From contig WJMH01000018.1 of the NCBI GenBank assembly GCA_014728045.1, forward strand, positions 47,673 through 111,672: a DNA stretch of 64,000 nt, read 5' to 3'. The notes below the pieces were generated by a model that saw only the letters and a list, made by a program, of their open reading frames with translations, did no database searches and had not been told where the DNA came from. The position numbers were made by a program, and so were the translations under genes. This DNA comes from Candidatus Omnitrophota bacterium (GTDB lineage: Bacteria; Omnitrophota; Gorgyraeia; Tantalellales; Tantalellaceae). This document shows, one piece after another, positions 7,836-17,535 of this stretch (positions are counted from its first letter, which is position 1; each line of letters begins with the position of its first letter).

Positions 7836-8646
7836 GATTTTCCTCCGTATTAGTTATAACCCCTTCTTTTCCAACAGCTTCTGCTTCCAGCGACAATCCG
7901 AGTATCTCTCTGGCAACATCTGAATATTTCTTTGCCCCTATTGAATTCTCGGCATATAATGCTATGGGTTTTCCGAACCCCGGGGCTTCGGTCAGTTTAA
8001 CCGTTCTCGGTATGACCGTCCGGTAAACTTTTTCTTTAAAGTGCTCCTTAACCTCGTTTATCACTTCCTTGGTAAGGTTAGTCCGGTAATCCGCAAGCGT
8101 CATTAGAACACCCTGTATCTCCAGGTCCTCATTCAAATTCTCTTTTATGAGGCTCAGTGTCTGCATAAGCTGTCCAAGCCCTTCAAGCGCATAATATTCG
8201 CACTGTATCGGGATAATCACGGAGTTTGCCGCGGTCAAACCGTTTATGGTAAGCAGTCCCAGCGATGGCGGACAATCGAATATCACATAATCAAATTCGT
8301 CCTGCATTTCTTCAAGGGCTTTTTTCAAACGATACTCGCGTCCCATGACATTAACCAGTTCGACTTCAGCACCGGTCAAACTGATATTGGACGGGATTAT
8401 CTTCAGATTTGCTATATCTGTCTCCAGAAGAGCTTCGCGAATATTGATATGTTCATGCAACACATTGTATATGCTGTGTTCAATCGTGGCTTTTTCGATA
8501 CCGACGCCGCTGGTCGCGTTCGCCTGAGGGTCGAGATCGATAAGCAATGTTTTTTGGTCGTTCAGCGCCAGGTAAGCAGCTATGTTGATCGCCGAGGTTG
8601 TTTTTGCAACTCCGCCTTTCTGGTTACAAAAAGCGATTTTTTTCAT
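7816..8646 (-). CDS. parA: Chromosome partitioning ATPase ParA/Soj
   Basis: A deviant-Walker ATPase that binds DNA non-specifically and is moved by ParB. The 276 residues begin with the P-loop strand KKIAFCNQKGGVAKTTSAIN, which carries the signature Lys before GG. DLDPQANAT (Walker A') and the Walker B region YVIFDCPPSLGLLTINGL follow. The reading frame is open to 8712, but the start at 8646 is the family position; the upstream extension holds the promoter -10 region. The C-terminus is Glu-rich and overlaps parB. Confidence 0.95.
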   Translation of the reverse strand: MKKIAFCNQKGGVAKTTSAINIAAYLALNDQKTLLIDLDPQANATSGVGIEKATIEHSIYNVLHEHINIREALLETDIANLKIIPSNISLTGAEVELVNVMGREYRLKKALEEMQDEFDYVIFDCPPSLGLLTINGLTAANSVIIPIQCEYYALEGLGQLMQTLSLIKENLNEDLEIQGVLMTLADYRTNLTKEVINEVKEHFKEKVYRTVIPRTVKLTEAPGFGKPIALYAENSIGAKKYSDVAREILGLSLEAEAVGKEGVITNTEENHGEETG

Positions 8647-8694
8647 GTTGACGCCTTCCGGGTTGATGGTTGGCAGGTTTTTGGAATTTAGAAA

Positions 8695-8723
8695 AATATA
8701 ACATACGAACAATAAAATGTCAA
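8695..8723 (-). promoter_or_regulatory. Promoter of parAB
   Basis: TTGACA, 17 bases, TATATT on the minus strand. The start point would be near 8688, leaving a leader of about 42 bases before the parA ATG. Because the -10 lies inside the possible upstream extension of parA, it supports the start at 8646. Confidence 0.8.
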
Positions 8724-8841
8724 GTCGATCGCCCGGGAAACAAGGCGTAGTTCTGGTACCATATCAGCATATCGCTGTAAGGCTTGTAGAACAAAGGGCA
8801 GGGCGGGTCGGAAATTTTTTTTATTCGAAAAACTTTTTAAT

Positions 8842-8857
8842 GTTTCCACGTGGAAAC
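8842..8857. promoter_or_regulatory. parS-like centromere site 1
   Basis: GTTTCCACGTGGAAAC is a perfect 16-base palindrome centred on CACGTG, close to known parS sites (TGTTTCACGTGAAACA, TGTTCCACGTGGAACA) but with the arms shifted by one base. An identical copy lies 40 bases downstream. The position upstream of parAB supports the call. Confidence 0.85.
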
Positions 8858-8881
8858 TCTCGCTGGTCATCAAAGAAAAAT

Positions 8882-8897
8882 GTTTCCACGTGGAAAC
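8882..8897. promoter_or_regulatory. parS-like centromere site 2
   Basis: An identical copy of the 16-base palindrome at 8842, again preceded by AAAAATGT or a similar AT-rich stretch. The centre-to-centre spacing is 40 bases, close to four helical turns, so both sites face the same side of the DNA. Confidence 0.85.
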
Positions 8898-9084
8898 CTG
8901 GATACCGTAAACGGAAGAGGGGGCCCAACAAATTGTGGTGCTTCTGAATTATCCCCAAAGTTATTAAAGGTTTTAAGCCTTGTAACTGTGATAAAGTAAA
9001 GCATTTAAGGGGCTATTCACAAGTTATCAACATTTTGCTCGATGCGTATATCTTGTGCCCTGGAGATGCTTTTGGTGGGTGGGG

Positions 9085-9288
9085 TTATTCGGTATCTTTC
9101 AGTGTTACGCGCACCTTCGCCGGTTCGGCGCCTTCCATGCCGAAAAGCCCCCTGTGTTCTTCCTTGAGGACCTTGATCTCAACCTGCTGTTTATTGGCAT
9201 GCAGCATTTTTAGCGCTTTTTTTATTGCTTCTTCTCTGGTGACTGCTTCGACCTCTATGGTCCGCATTTGTTCTCCGTTGTGCGGCAT
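9085..9288 (-). CDS. Stand-alone Jag_N domain protein
   Basis: A 67-residue protein equal to the N-terminal Jag_N domain of SpoIIIJ-associated protein Jag (KhpB): IEVEAVTREEAIKKAL, then VEIKVLKEEHRGLFGMEG with the conserved KxGLFG turn. The KH and R3H RNA-binding domains that normally follow are absent; downstream DNA holds no continuation in any frame. It sits nine bases after yidC, the usual place for jag. Two starts are possible: 9288 (AGGTG five bases upstream) or 9267 (GGAG six bases upstream). The function of the lone domain is unknown. Confidence 0.75.
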   Translation of the reverse strand: MPHNGEQMRTIEVEAVTREEAIKKALKMLHANKQQVEIKVLKEEHRGLFGMEGAEPAKVRVTLKDTE

Positions 9289-9297
9289 GTCTTCACC

Positions 9298-10890
9298 TCA
9301 ATCCCCGGCAAGGCGTTTGCCGATAATAGTCTGTTCGGTCGACATCAGTATCGTATTGGTAAGCCAGTACAACACAAGCCCGGAGGGCATCTTATAGAAT
9401 AAGAACCCGAATAAAAGAGGCATCATCAGCATCATTATCTTCTGCTGGCTTGCCTGTTCATCGGTCATGGCCCCGGCCGAAACACTTTGTGATAGCTTTT
9501 GCTGCACGACCATCATACCGACCATGAGTAAAGGCAGCACGTTTATGCTTGAGCCCAGTACCGGAAGAGAAAAGGGCAGGGGAACCGCATCCGGTTTTGC
9601 CAGGTCCTTTATCCAGAGAAAATCCGACCCCTTAAGTTCAATGAACCTCATAAGCCCCTGATATAACGCAATGAATATGGGCATTTGCAGGAGAAGAGGC
9701 AGGCAGCCTCCCAGAGGATTAACGTTGTATTTCTTATAAAGCTCCATCATTTCCTTGTTCAGTTTCTGGGGGTTGTCCTTATGAAGCTCTTTCAATTTCT
9801 GCATATGCGGCTGTATCTTTTTCATCTGCTGCATTGAAGCGAAACTCTTGAAGGTGAGGGGAAAGAGCAGGAAATTTATCAAGATCGTAAGACAGATTAT
9901 CGCAAGGCCCCAATTATGCGTCCAGTTATGGAAAAATGCCAATATGGACAGAAGCACCTTGCTCAGGGCGCCGAAGAACCCGAAGTCCACCAGCTCTTCC
10001 AGGCTGTACCCTATGGCGGCGAGCTTTTTTTCGTCAAGAGTCCCGGCGTAGAGAAAGAATTCATCTTCTTTTGCCGTTCCGGGAGCCAGTTCCTGGCTCT
10101 GCATGCGCAGACCCGTCAGGAGATTCTTGCCGGCCACTTTCTGCATGAAAGCGGTCTTGGGAGCGGTGAAGGGCTTAAGGGCTACCGCGAAATACCTGTT
10201 CTTCAGGCCTATCCACGATATATTTCCCATTCTTTCCTCGATCTGCTTGACGGATTTTTCGCGCCAGAGCTTACCGTCGATCATCGCATTGGCCTCCAGG
10301 AACCTGCGGCCCATGATATTGTCCGCCTTTATAAGATCTGCCGGCCCGATAATGCTATAGGAAAAATTGATGCTCCTGTCGGCAATGTTCCTGACCGACA
10401 CCATAAGATCTATGCGGTTGGTTCCCTGCGGGAAAACATACCTTTTAGTCAGTTCGATCCAGCCCGGTTCGGTGTATGTATATTCTACATAATTGTCGCC
10501 GCGGCTCATTTCGTACTTTTTCGCCTCCAACCCAGCAATAATACTGCTTTCCAGCGCGAAGGGCCTTTGTGAAAGCACTTCTTCCTCGAACAGGGTATCT
10601 TCACCCTTTATGGTCACCAGCACCAGTTTTTTCATGCTTCCGCCGATATCCGAAAAGACCGCCCTGTAGTTCTCCGTGTAAACTTCGGTGAGCTTCTCTT
10701 CCAGCGCCTTCTGTTCTTTGGAGGAAGAAGTGCGTGGGGCAGCCGGGCCGGTTTCGGTCTGTGTCCCTGCGGTCCCACTGGGTGCGTACTCCGGCTGTAC
10801 CTGTGGCTTGTTCTTGTTTCCCAGGAACTGGAACCCCAGTAAAATCATCAGTGAAAGCGCGATCGCAACGATCATTCTTTTTTCCATCAA
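9298..10890 (-). CDS. yidC: Membrane protein insertase YidC
   Basis: Inserts and folds inner-membrane proteins, alone or with SecYEG. The 530-residue protein is the Gram-negative type: an N-terminal membrane anchor (residues 6-24), a linker rich in Pro/Thr/Gln, a large periplasmic beta domain (about 60-310), then the conserved five-helix core with LLFPLTFKSFASMQQMKKIQ, NPLGGCLPLLLQMPIFIALY and the C-terminal hydrophobic segment LLFGFLFYKMPSGLVLYW. The core has the expected Arg within the hydrophilic groove region. The large periplasmic domain indicates a diderm cell. It follows yidD by nine bases. Confidence 0.95.
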   Translation of the reverse strand: MMEKRMIVAIALSLMILLGFQFLGNKNKPQVQPEYAPSGTAGTQTETGPAAPRTSSSKEQKALEEKLTEVYTENYRAVFSDIGGSMKKLVLVTIKGEDTLFEEEVLSQRPFALESSIIAGLEAKKYEMSRGDNYVEYTYTEPGWIELTKRYVFPQGTNRIDLMVSVRNIADRSINFSYSIIGPADLIKADNIMGRRFLEANAMIDGKLWREKSVKQIEERMGNISWIGLKNRYFAVALKPFTAPKTAFMQKVAGKNLLTGLRMQSQELAPGTAKEDEFFLYAGTLDEKKLAAIGYSLEELVDFGFFGALSKVLLSILAFFHNWTHNWGLAIICLTILINFLLFPLTFKSFASMQQMKKIQPHMQKLKELHKDNPQKLNKEMMELYKKYNVNPLGGCLPLLLQMPIFIALYQGLMRFIELKGSDFLWIKDLAKPDAVPLPFSLPVLGSSINVLPLLMVGMMVVQQKLSQSVSAGAMTDEQASQQKIMMLMMPLLFGFLFYKMPSGLVLYWLTNTILMSTEQTIIGKRLAGD

Positions 10891-10899
10891 CTTACTCCT

Positions 10900-11130
10900 T
10901 TAAAACTGGTTAGAACTTTTCTCGGAGACCGGATCGAACCCGCCTCTAGAGAACGGATTACATCTCAGCAGCCGCCAGACCGACATCGCCGAACCTTTAA
11001 TGGTGCCGTGCTTGCGGATGGCTTCGATGGCATAATCCGAGCAGGTTGGATAAAATCTGCAACTCCTTATAAACAAAGGACTTATAACTTTTTTGTAGGC
11101 TCTTATGAATGCTATCAGGGCTTGTTTCAT
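10900..11130 (-). CDS. yidD: Membrane protein insertion efficiency factor YidD
   Basis: A small membrane-associated protein that assists YidC. The 76 residues include the family signature with three Cys, [20 protein letters not shown], then the [15 protein letters not shown] segment. An amphipathic N-terminal helix ([15 protein letters not shown]) would hold it at the membrane. It is four bases downstream of rnpA and nine bases upstream of yidC, the universal order. Confidence 0.95.
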   Translation of the reverse strand: MKQALIAFIRAYKKVISPLFIRSCRFYPTCSDYAIEAIRKHGTIKGSAMSVWRLLRCNPFSRGGFDPVSEKSSNQF

Positions 11131-11134
11131 CTGG

Positions 11135-11476
11135 TTACCGCATCTTCCGGACGATCTGATCCAAGCTGTGCCGTATCTGTTCCGACAAAGACCTTTTGCC
11201 TAAACTGTCAACTTTTGACGCCACCCGCACAATGATCCTGGCGCCTTTTATCCAGCCGGGCTGTTCCCCGCGGAAATACGAATAGATAATCCTTCTCAGG
11301 TAATTGCGGGTAACGGCTTTCGGGGCCACCTTCTTGGAAACGATTATCCCTATCTCCGGGAGCCCCCGCATGCGGATTCTTTCCACATAAGCGAGCAGTG
11401 GTCCGGCTCCGTACTTTTCGCCGTTCTCGAGGACCTCGGCGAAATCCTTCGGTCTAAGAATATGCTTTATCTTCAC
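11135..11476 (-). CDS. rnpA: Ribonuclease P protein component
   Basis: The protein cofactor of RNase P, which removes tRNA 5' leaders. The 113 residues show the family pattern: [17 protein letters not shown], then the basic RNR-like motif [21 protein letters not shown] near residue 50. The RNR core is degenerate here (TRNYLRR). The start is GTG and overlaps the rpmH stop as GTGA, so the two are translationally coupled. The catalytic RNA itself is not in this window. Confidence 0.92.
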   Translation of the reverse strand: MKIKHILRPKDFAEVLENGEKYGAGPLLAYVERIRMRGLPEIGIIVSKKVAPKAVTRNYLRRIIYSYFRGEQPGWIKGARIIVRVASKVDSLGKRSLSEQIRHSLDQIVRKMR

Positions 11477-11610
11477 GCGGACAGTACTTTGTGCCCCTTG
11501 CTGCGTTTCCTGTTCAAAATGGTCCTGCCGGACTTGGTGCTGCTTCTCTTACGGAACCCGTGTTTTCTTTTGCGTTTCAGATTTGATTTTGTCTTTAGAT
11601 TCTTTTTCAC
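11473..11610 (-). CDS. rpmH: 50S ribosomal protein L34
   Basis: A 45-residue very basic protein with the L34 signature [18 protein letters not shown] followed by [15 protein letters not shown]. The N-terminus [13 protein letters not shown] is a few residues longer than usual. The start is GTG at 11610, with GGAG eight bases upstream. It is the first gene of the rpmH-rnpA-yidD-yidC-jagN operon, divergent from dnaA. The promoter at 11659-11686 lies about 50 bases upstream. Confidence 0.93.
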   Translation of the reverse strand: MKKNLKTKSNLKRKRKHGFRKRSSTKSGRTILNRKRSKGHKVLSA

Positions 11611-11658
11611 GGAATTACTCCTTGAAATTGGATATAAATCATATTTAATGGATTAGTG

Positions 11659-11686
11659 ATTATAACACACAAAAGAGCTAAGTCAA
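11659..11686 (-). promoter_or_regulatory. Promoter of the rpmH operon
   Basis: TTGACT, a 16-base spacer and a perfect TATAAT on the minus strand, about 50 bases upstream of the rpmH GTG. Confidence 0.75.
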
Positions 11687-11768
11687 GGGTTAATCCGATA
11701 TCCCTGCGCGGCAGGCTATTCTCTTTACTGAAGGACGATCTTTACGTGGCTTGGCACTAAAAATTTCC

Positions 11769-11797
11769 TTGCATTGTATGTTTCGAGTGGTTATAAT
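11769..11797 (+). promoter_or_regulatory. Promoter of dnaA
   Basis: TTGCAT, a 17-base spacer and a perfect TATAAT. The start point would be near 11804, giving a leader of about 130 bases that contains the DnaA boxes. Confidence 0.75.
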
Positions 11798-11932
11798 AGT
11801 TCCCAATATGATTTAACGGCTAGATTCCTTATACCCACGGCCTGTGGATAACTTGTTGATATCCCGTTTCTTTCCCGTGGAAAACATCCGGGTCCTGTTG
11901 ATAAAAATTAGCCGCTCTTCAAGTATCTTATT

Positions 11933-13336
11933 ATGGAAAACGTCTGGGAAAAAGCATTAAACATCCTCCGTTCAGAGGTGAACGAGCAGGTTTTCAGCAC
12001 GTGGTTCTCTTCAATAAAAGAAATCCCTTCTGAAGACGATTCTCTCACTCTCGCCGTCCCGAACAAATTCTTCGAGAACTGGGTGCGCGAAAAATATATA
12101 AGCCTTATATCGATGGCCGTCCAGCAGGCTTCGGGAAGGAGCAGGCGGATCTCGTTCAAGGTCGTGGAGCCGGCGCCTCAGGAAAAAGAAAAACCAAAAC
12201 AGCCCCAGACCGAGAAACGCGTGGCTGGGGCGGAGCCCCAGAAAGACACGCGCGGAGAAAGCTGGCTCAAGTCCGTCTTTGCCGGGGGGCGCGCGACCCC
12301 CGAAAGCCGCTACAAGCAGATAGGGCTTAACCCGAATTATACTTTCGAGAATTTCGTGGTGGGAGAGAACAACCGTTTCGCTCACGCCGCGGCACTGGCC
12401 ATCTGCGAAAAACTTTCAAGGATGTACAATCCCTTCTTTCTCTACGGAGGTGTCGGCCTGGGGAAGACCCATCTTATGCAGGCCATGGGACAGGAGATAC
12501 TCCAGAAAAACCCGAAAGCACAGGTGCTCTACATATCGAGTGAAGAGTTCACCAACCAACTGATAAAAGCCATCCGTACAAGAACCACCGATAAATTCCG
12601 CAACATGTACAGGAATGTTGATGTCCTTCTCGTAGACGACATACATTTCATCGCCGGGAAGGAATCGACACAGGAGGAGTTCTTCCACACATTCAACGCG
12701 CTCCACGACGCGCATAAACAGATAGTAATCTCCAGTGACCGCACGCCGCAGGACATACCGACGCTGGAGGAGCGGCTTGTCTCGCGTTTCGCCTGGGGGC
12801 TTATCGCGGATATACAGCCTCCGGATTTTGAAACGCGCATGGCGATACTCGGGAAAAAAAGCGAGAATGAAGCGGTGGGCGTCCCGGACGAGGTCCTGGT
12901 CTTTTTGGCAGAGAACATAAAGACGAATATCCGCGAAATGGAGGGCGCTCTTATCCGGGTCGTCGCTTCCTCGAAACTGACCGGGCAAGAGATGTCGGTG
13001 GACCTGGCCAAGAACGTGCTTCGCGGGATGATCTCCACCGAGGCCAAGAAGATAACCATCGACCTCATTCAGAAGGTCGTAGCCGAGTATTTCAATATCA
13101 AGATGTCGGACATGAAGACGAAAAAAAGGACTAGGGCCATAGCTTATCCGAGACAGCTGGCCATGTATCTTTCAAGGTCTCTTACCGATTATTCGCTTCC
13201 TGATATCGGCGGTTTTTTCGGGGGCAGGGACCACACGACCGTGCTTCATGCCTGCGATAAGATCGGCAAAGAGCTGGTTAACAACGAAAGCACACGGTCG
13301 GTCATAAACGAACTGACCGTACAGATAAAAAGATAG
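11933..13336 (+). CDS. dnaA: Chromosomal replication initiator DnaA
   Basis: Opens oriC and loads the replicative helicase. The 467 residues have the four usual domains: domain I (1-75, WEKALNILRSEV), a charged linker rich in Pro/Lys/Glu (about 80-120), the AAA+ domain beginning NPNYTFENFVVGENNRFAHA with Walker A GGVGLGKTHL near residue 173 and Walker B VLLVDDIHFIAGKE, and the C-terminal DNA-binding domain with the signature GGRDHTTVLHACDKI near residue 430. ATG at 11933 has no strong Shine-Dalgarno sequence, which is common for dnaA. It is the first plus-strand gene of the right arm. Confidence 0.97.
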   Translation: MENVWEKALNILRSEVNEQVFSTWFSSIKEIPSEDDSLTLAVPNKFFENWVREKYISLISMAVQQASGRSRRISFKVVEPAPQEKEKPKQPQTEKRVAGAEPQKDTRGESWLKSVFAGGRATPESRYKQIGLNPNYTFENFVVGENNRFAHAAALAICEKLSRMYNPFFLYGGVGLGKTHLMQAMGQEILQKNPKAQVLYISSEEFTNQLIKAIRTRTTDKFRNMYRNVDVLLVDDIHFIAGKESTQEEFFHTFNALHDAHKQIVISSDRTPQDIPTLEERLVSRFAWGLIADIQPPDFETRMAILGKKSENEAVGVPDEVLVFLAENIKTNIREMEGALIRVVASSKLTGQEMSVDLAKNVLRGMISTEAKKITIDLIQKVVAEYFNIKMSDMKTKKRTRAIAYPRQLAMYLSRSLTDYSLPDIGGFFGGRDHTTVLHACDKIGKELVNNESTRSVINELTVQIKR

Positions 13337-13583
13337 GTTGTTGGTTTCTTTGACAAACTGTGGATAACTTTTATAAGGCTTGTACATTTTTTCCACTGTG
13401 CCGGGGAACGGTTATACACAGGTTATTATTAATTTAAGGTTTTTAATTTAAGTAAGTTAGAAAGATATCCACAAAGTAACAACCTCTTTTATTACTTATA
13501 CTGATACTACTGCATTTTAAAAAACTATTAGTAAAGAAGAACATAAGAGCAGTGAACAACTCAAGATCTTAGGGGGAGGAAAA
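13337..13583. other. Candidate origin of replication (dnaA-dnaN intergenic)
   Basis: 247 AT-rich bases. DnaA boxes: TTATCCACA on the minus strand at 13359-13367 (perfect), TTATACACA at 13412-13420 (fits TTATNCACA), ATATCCACA at 13465-13473 (one mismatch) and TTTTCCACT near 13389 (one mismatch). Long A/T tracts at 13421-13455 and 13490-13540 could unwind. A run on the minus strand reading TAG-TAT-CAG-TAT near 13495-13512 vaguely resembles a DnaA-trio. The gene-strand switch at dnaA supports an origin here. dnaN begins at 13584 with a strong GGGGGAGG. Confidence 0.7.
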
Positions 13584-14687
13584 ATGGAACTAGTGGTTTC
13601 AAAAAGCGACCTGATGGAAGGCATACAGACTGTACAGAACGCTGTATCACAAAAAAGCAGCCTTCCTATTTTAAGTAATGTTCTGCTGGAAGCGGAAAAG
13701 AGCGGTCTTAAGCTTACCGCTACGGACCTTGATATAGGTATATGTTCAACTATACCTGCCGAGGTCGTTCAGGAGGGGTCCATAACGGTCCCGGCTAGGA
13801 AATTCTTCGACATAATAAAGGCACTTCCTGAGGAGAACGATATAGAACTTAACATGAAAAAGAATAATTTCGTCACGATAAAAAGCGGAAAGGCTCTTTT
13901 CAAGATAATAGGTCTACCGAAGGAGGAGTTCCCGCAGCTTCCGATGTTCAAGGACAAGGATTCTATAACGATAAACCAGAGCGATTTCAAGGAAATGCTC
14001 AACCTGACGGATTTCGCGATAAGCAGGGACGACACCAGGTACGTGCTTAACGGGGTTTTGCTCCTCGTCAAAGGGGATGACATCAAGGTGGTCGCGACCG
14101 ACGGGAGGCGTCTTGCTGTAGTTGAGAAGAAACTCGAGAAAAAGACCCTTGTCGACAGGGAAGCCATCATACCGACGAAGACGGTGCAGGAAGCGAAGAG
14201 GATGCTTCAGGATGAAGGGGAGGTCCAGATCAAGTTCAGCGATAATCAGGTGCTTTTCTCTTTTTCGACAAGTTTTATTCTTTCCAGGCTCATCGAAGGG
14301 GAATACCCCAACTATTCCAAGGTGATCCCGGGCAAATCCTCTAAAGAGATAACCGTATCCAGGGAAGATTTTCTTTCCGCGACAAGAAGAGCGAGCATAT
14401 TCACAGACCAGGACTCGATGGCCATCAAGCTCAACATCAAGAAAAAGAGGATGACCATATCCAAGAACACGCCTTATCTAGGAGAGGCGAAAGAGGAACT
14501 TGAGGTAGATTACTCGGGAGGGGACGATCTTGAAATAGGGTTCAACCCGAAATACCTGATAGACGTCCTTAAAAGCCTGGCAGACCACCAGATAGTCTTC
14601 GAGGTGAGCGACGCGTCAAAGCCCGGCGTGATAAGGCGCGGGAAGGAATATACCTACGTCGTCCTCCCGATGCAGCTTACGGCATGA
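13584..14687 (+). CDS. dnaN: DNA polymerase III beta subunit (sliding clamp)
   Basis: The ring that tethers DNA polymerase III to DNA. The 367 residues match the three-domain family length. Recognisable stretches are QNAVSQKSSLPILSNVLLEA near the N-terminus, ATDGRRLAVVEK near residue 173, and the C-terminal PMQL that contributes to the partner-binding pocket. GGGGGAGG lies just upstream. The stop overlaps the next ORF as ATGA. It is part of the dnaA-dnaN-DUF721-gyrB-gyrA series. Confidence 0.96.
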   Translation: MELVVSKSDLMEGIQTVQNAVSQKSSLPILSNVLLEAEKSGLKLTATDLDIGICSTIPAEVVQEGSITVPARKFFDIIKALPEENDIELNMKKNNFVTIKSGKALFKIIGLPKEEFPQLPMFKDKDSITINQSDFKEMLNLTDFAISRDDTRYVLNGVLLLVKGDDIKVVATDGRRLAVVEKKLEKKTLVDREAIIPTKTVQEAKRMLQDEGEVQIKFSDNQVLFSFSTSFILSRLIEGEYPNYSKVIPGKSSKEITVSREDFLSATRRASIFTDQDSMAIKLNIKKKRMTISKNTPYLGEAKEELEVDYSGGDDLEIGFNPKYLIDVLKSLADHQIVFEVSDASKPGVIRRGKEYTYVVLPMQLTA

Positions 14688-14998
14688 TGAGAAAAAAAGA
14701 CCCCGGACACGTAAAAGGCATCATAGAGGGCCTTATTACAAAATGGGAGAAGGGCGCGGTAAAACGCGCTAACGCCGTCTCCAGAGCCTGGGCGGGATCG
14801 GTCGAGGAAGAAACAAAGGAACACGCCAGGCCGGTGAGCTTTAAAAATGGTATACTTATGGTCATAGTGGAGGATTCCACATGGCTTTACAAGCTTACGC
14901 TCGAGAAGAGAAAGATACTTAAGAGGTTCAACGAGAATTATACCGGAAGAAAAAAGGCCAAAGACATCAGGTTCCGGGTCGGGACTCTCGACACATAA
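14684..14998 (+). CDS. DUF721 (DciA-like) protein
   Basis: A 104-residue protein of the DUF721 family. The pattern is an N-terminal helix (GIIEGLITKWEK), the conserved W in VSRAWAGSV, a basic segment, then the beta-strand NGILMVIVEDSTWLYKLTLEKRKIL. Family members such as DciA bind DNA and load the replicative helicase in bacteria without DnaC or DnaI. It takes the place of recF between dnaN and gyrB and overlaps dnaN by four bases. A role in helicase loading is inference from family and context. Confidence 0.75.
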   Translation: MMRKKDPGHVKGIIEGLITKWEKGAVKRANAVSRAWAGSVEEETKEHARPVSFKNGILMVIVEDSTWLYKLTLEKRKILKRFNENYTGRKKAKDIRFRVGTLDT

Positions 14999-17500
<2,502 letters not shown>

Positions 17501-17535
17501 AAGTAATTCAAATAACAAGAAGAACAGGAGAAGGA

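Larger units (their letters stand above)
8724..9084. other. Non-coding region with parS-like sites and DnaA-box-like sequences
   Basis: About 360 bases between parA and the jagN stop without a credible gene. It contains two parS-like palindromes. It also has several near-matches to the DnaA box TTATCCACA: TTATCCCCA at 8949-8957, TGTGATAA at 8987-8994 and TTATCAACA at 9024-9032, each with one or two mismatches. In many bacteria mnmE, mnmG and rsmG occupy this place; here they are absent. It could be part of a bipartite origin or only a partition centromere. Confidence 0.5.
11611..11932. other. Divergent rpmH/dnaA intergenic region with DnaA boxes
   Basis: 322 bases without a gene. It holds opposing promoters for rpmH and dnaA. 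A perfect DnaA box lies at 11843-11851 (TGTGGATAA), with weaker copies at 11829-11837 (TTATACCCA) and 11896-11904 (TGTTGATAA). The boxes lie between the dnaA promoter and the dnaA start, so they could autoregulate dnaA and may belong to a bipartite origin together with 13337-13583. Confidence 0.65.
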
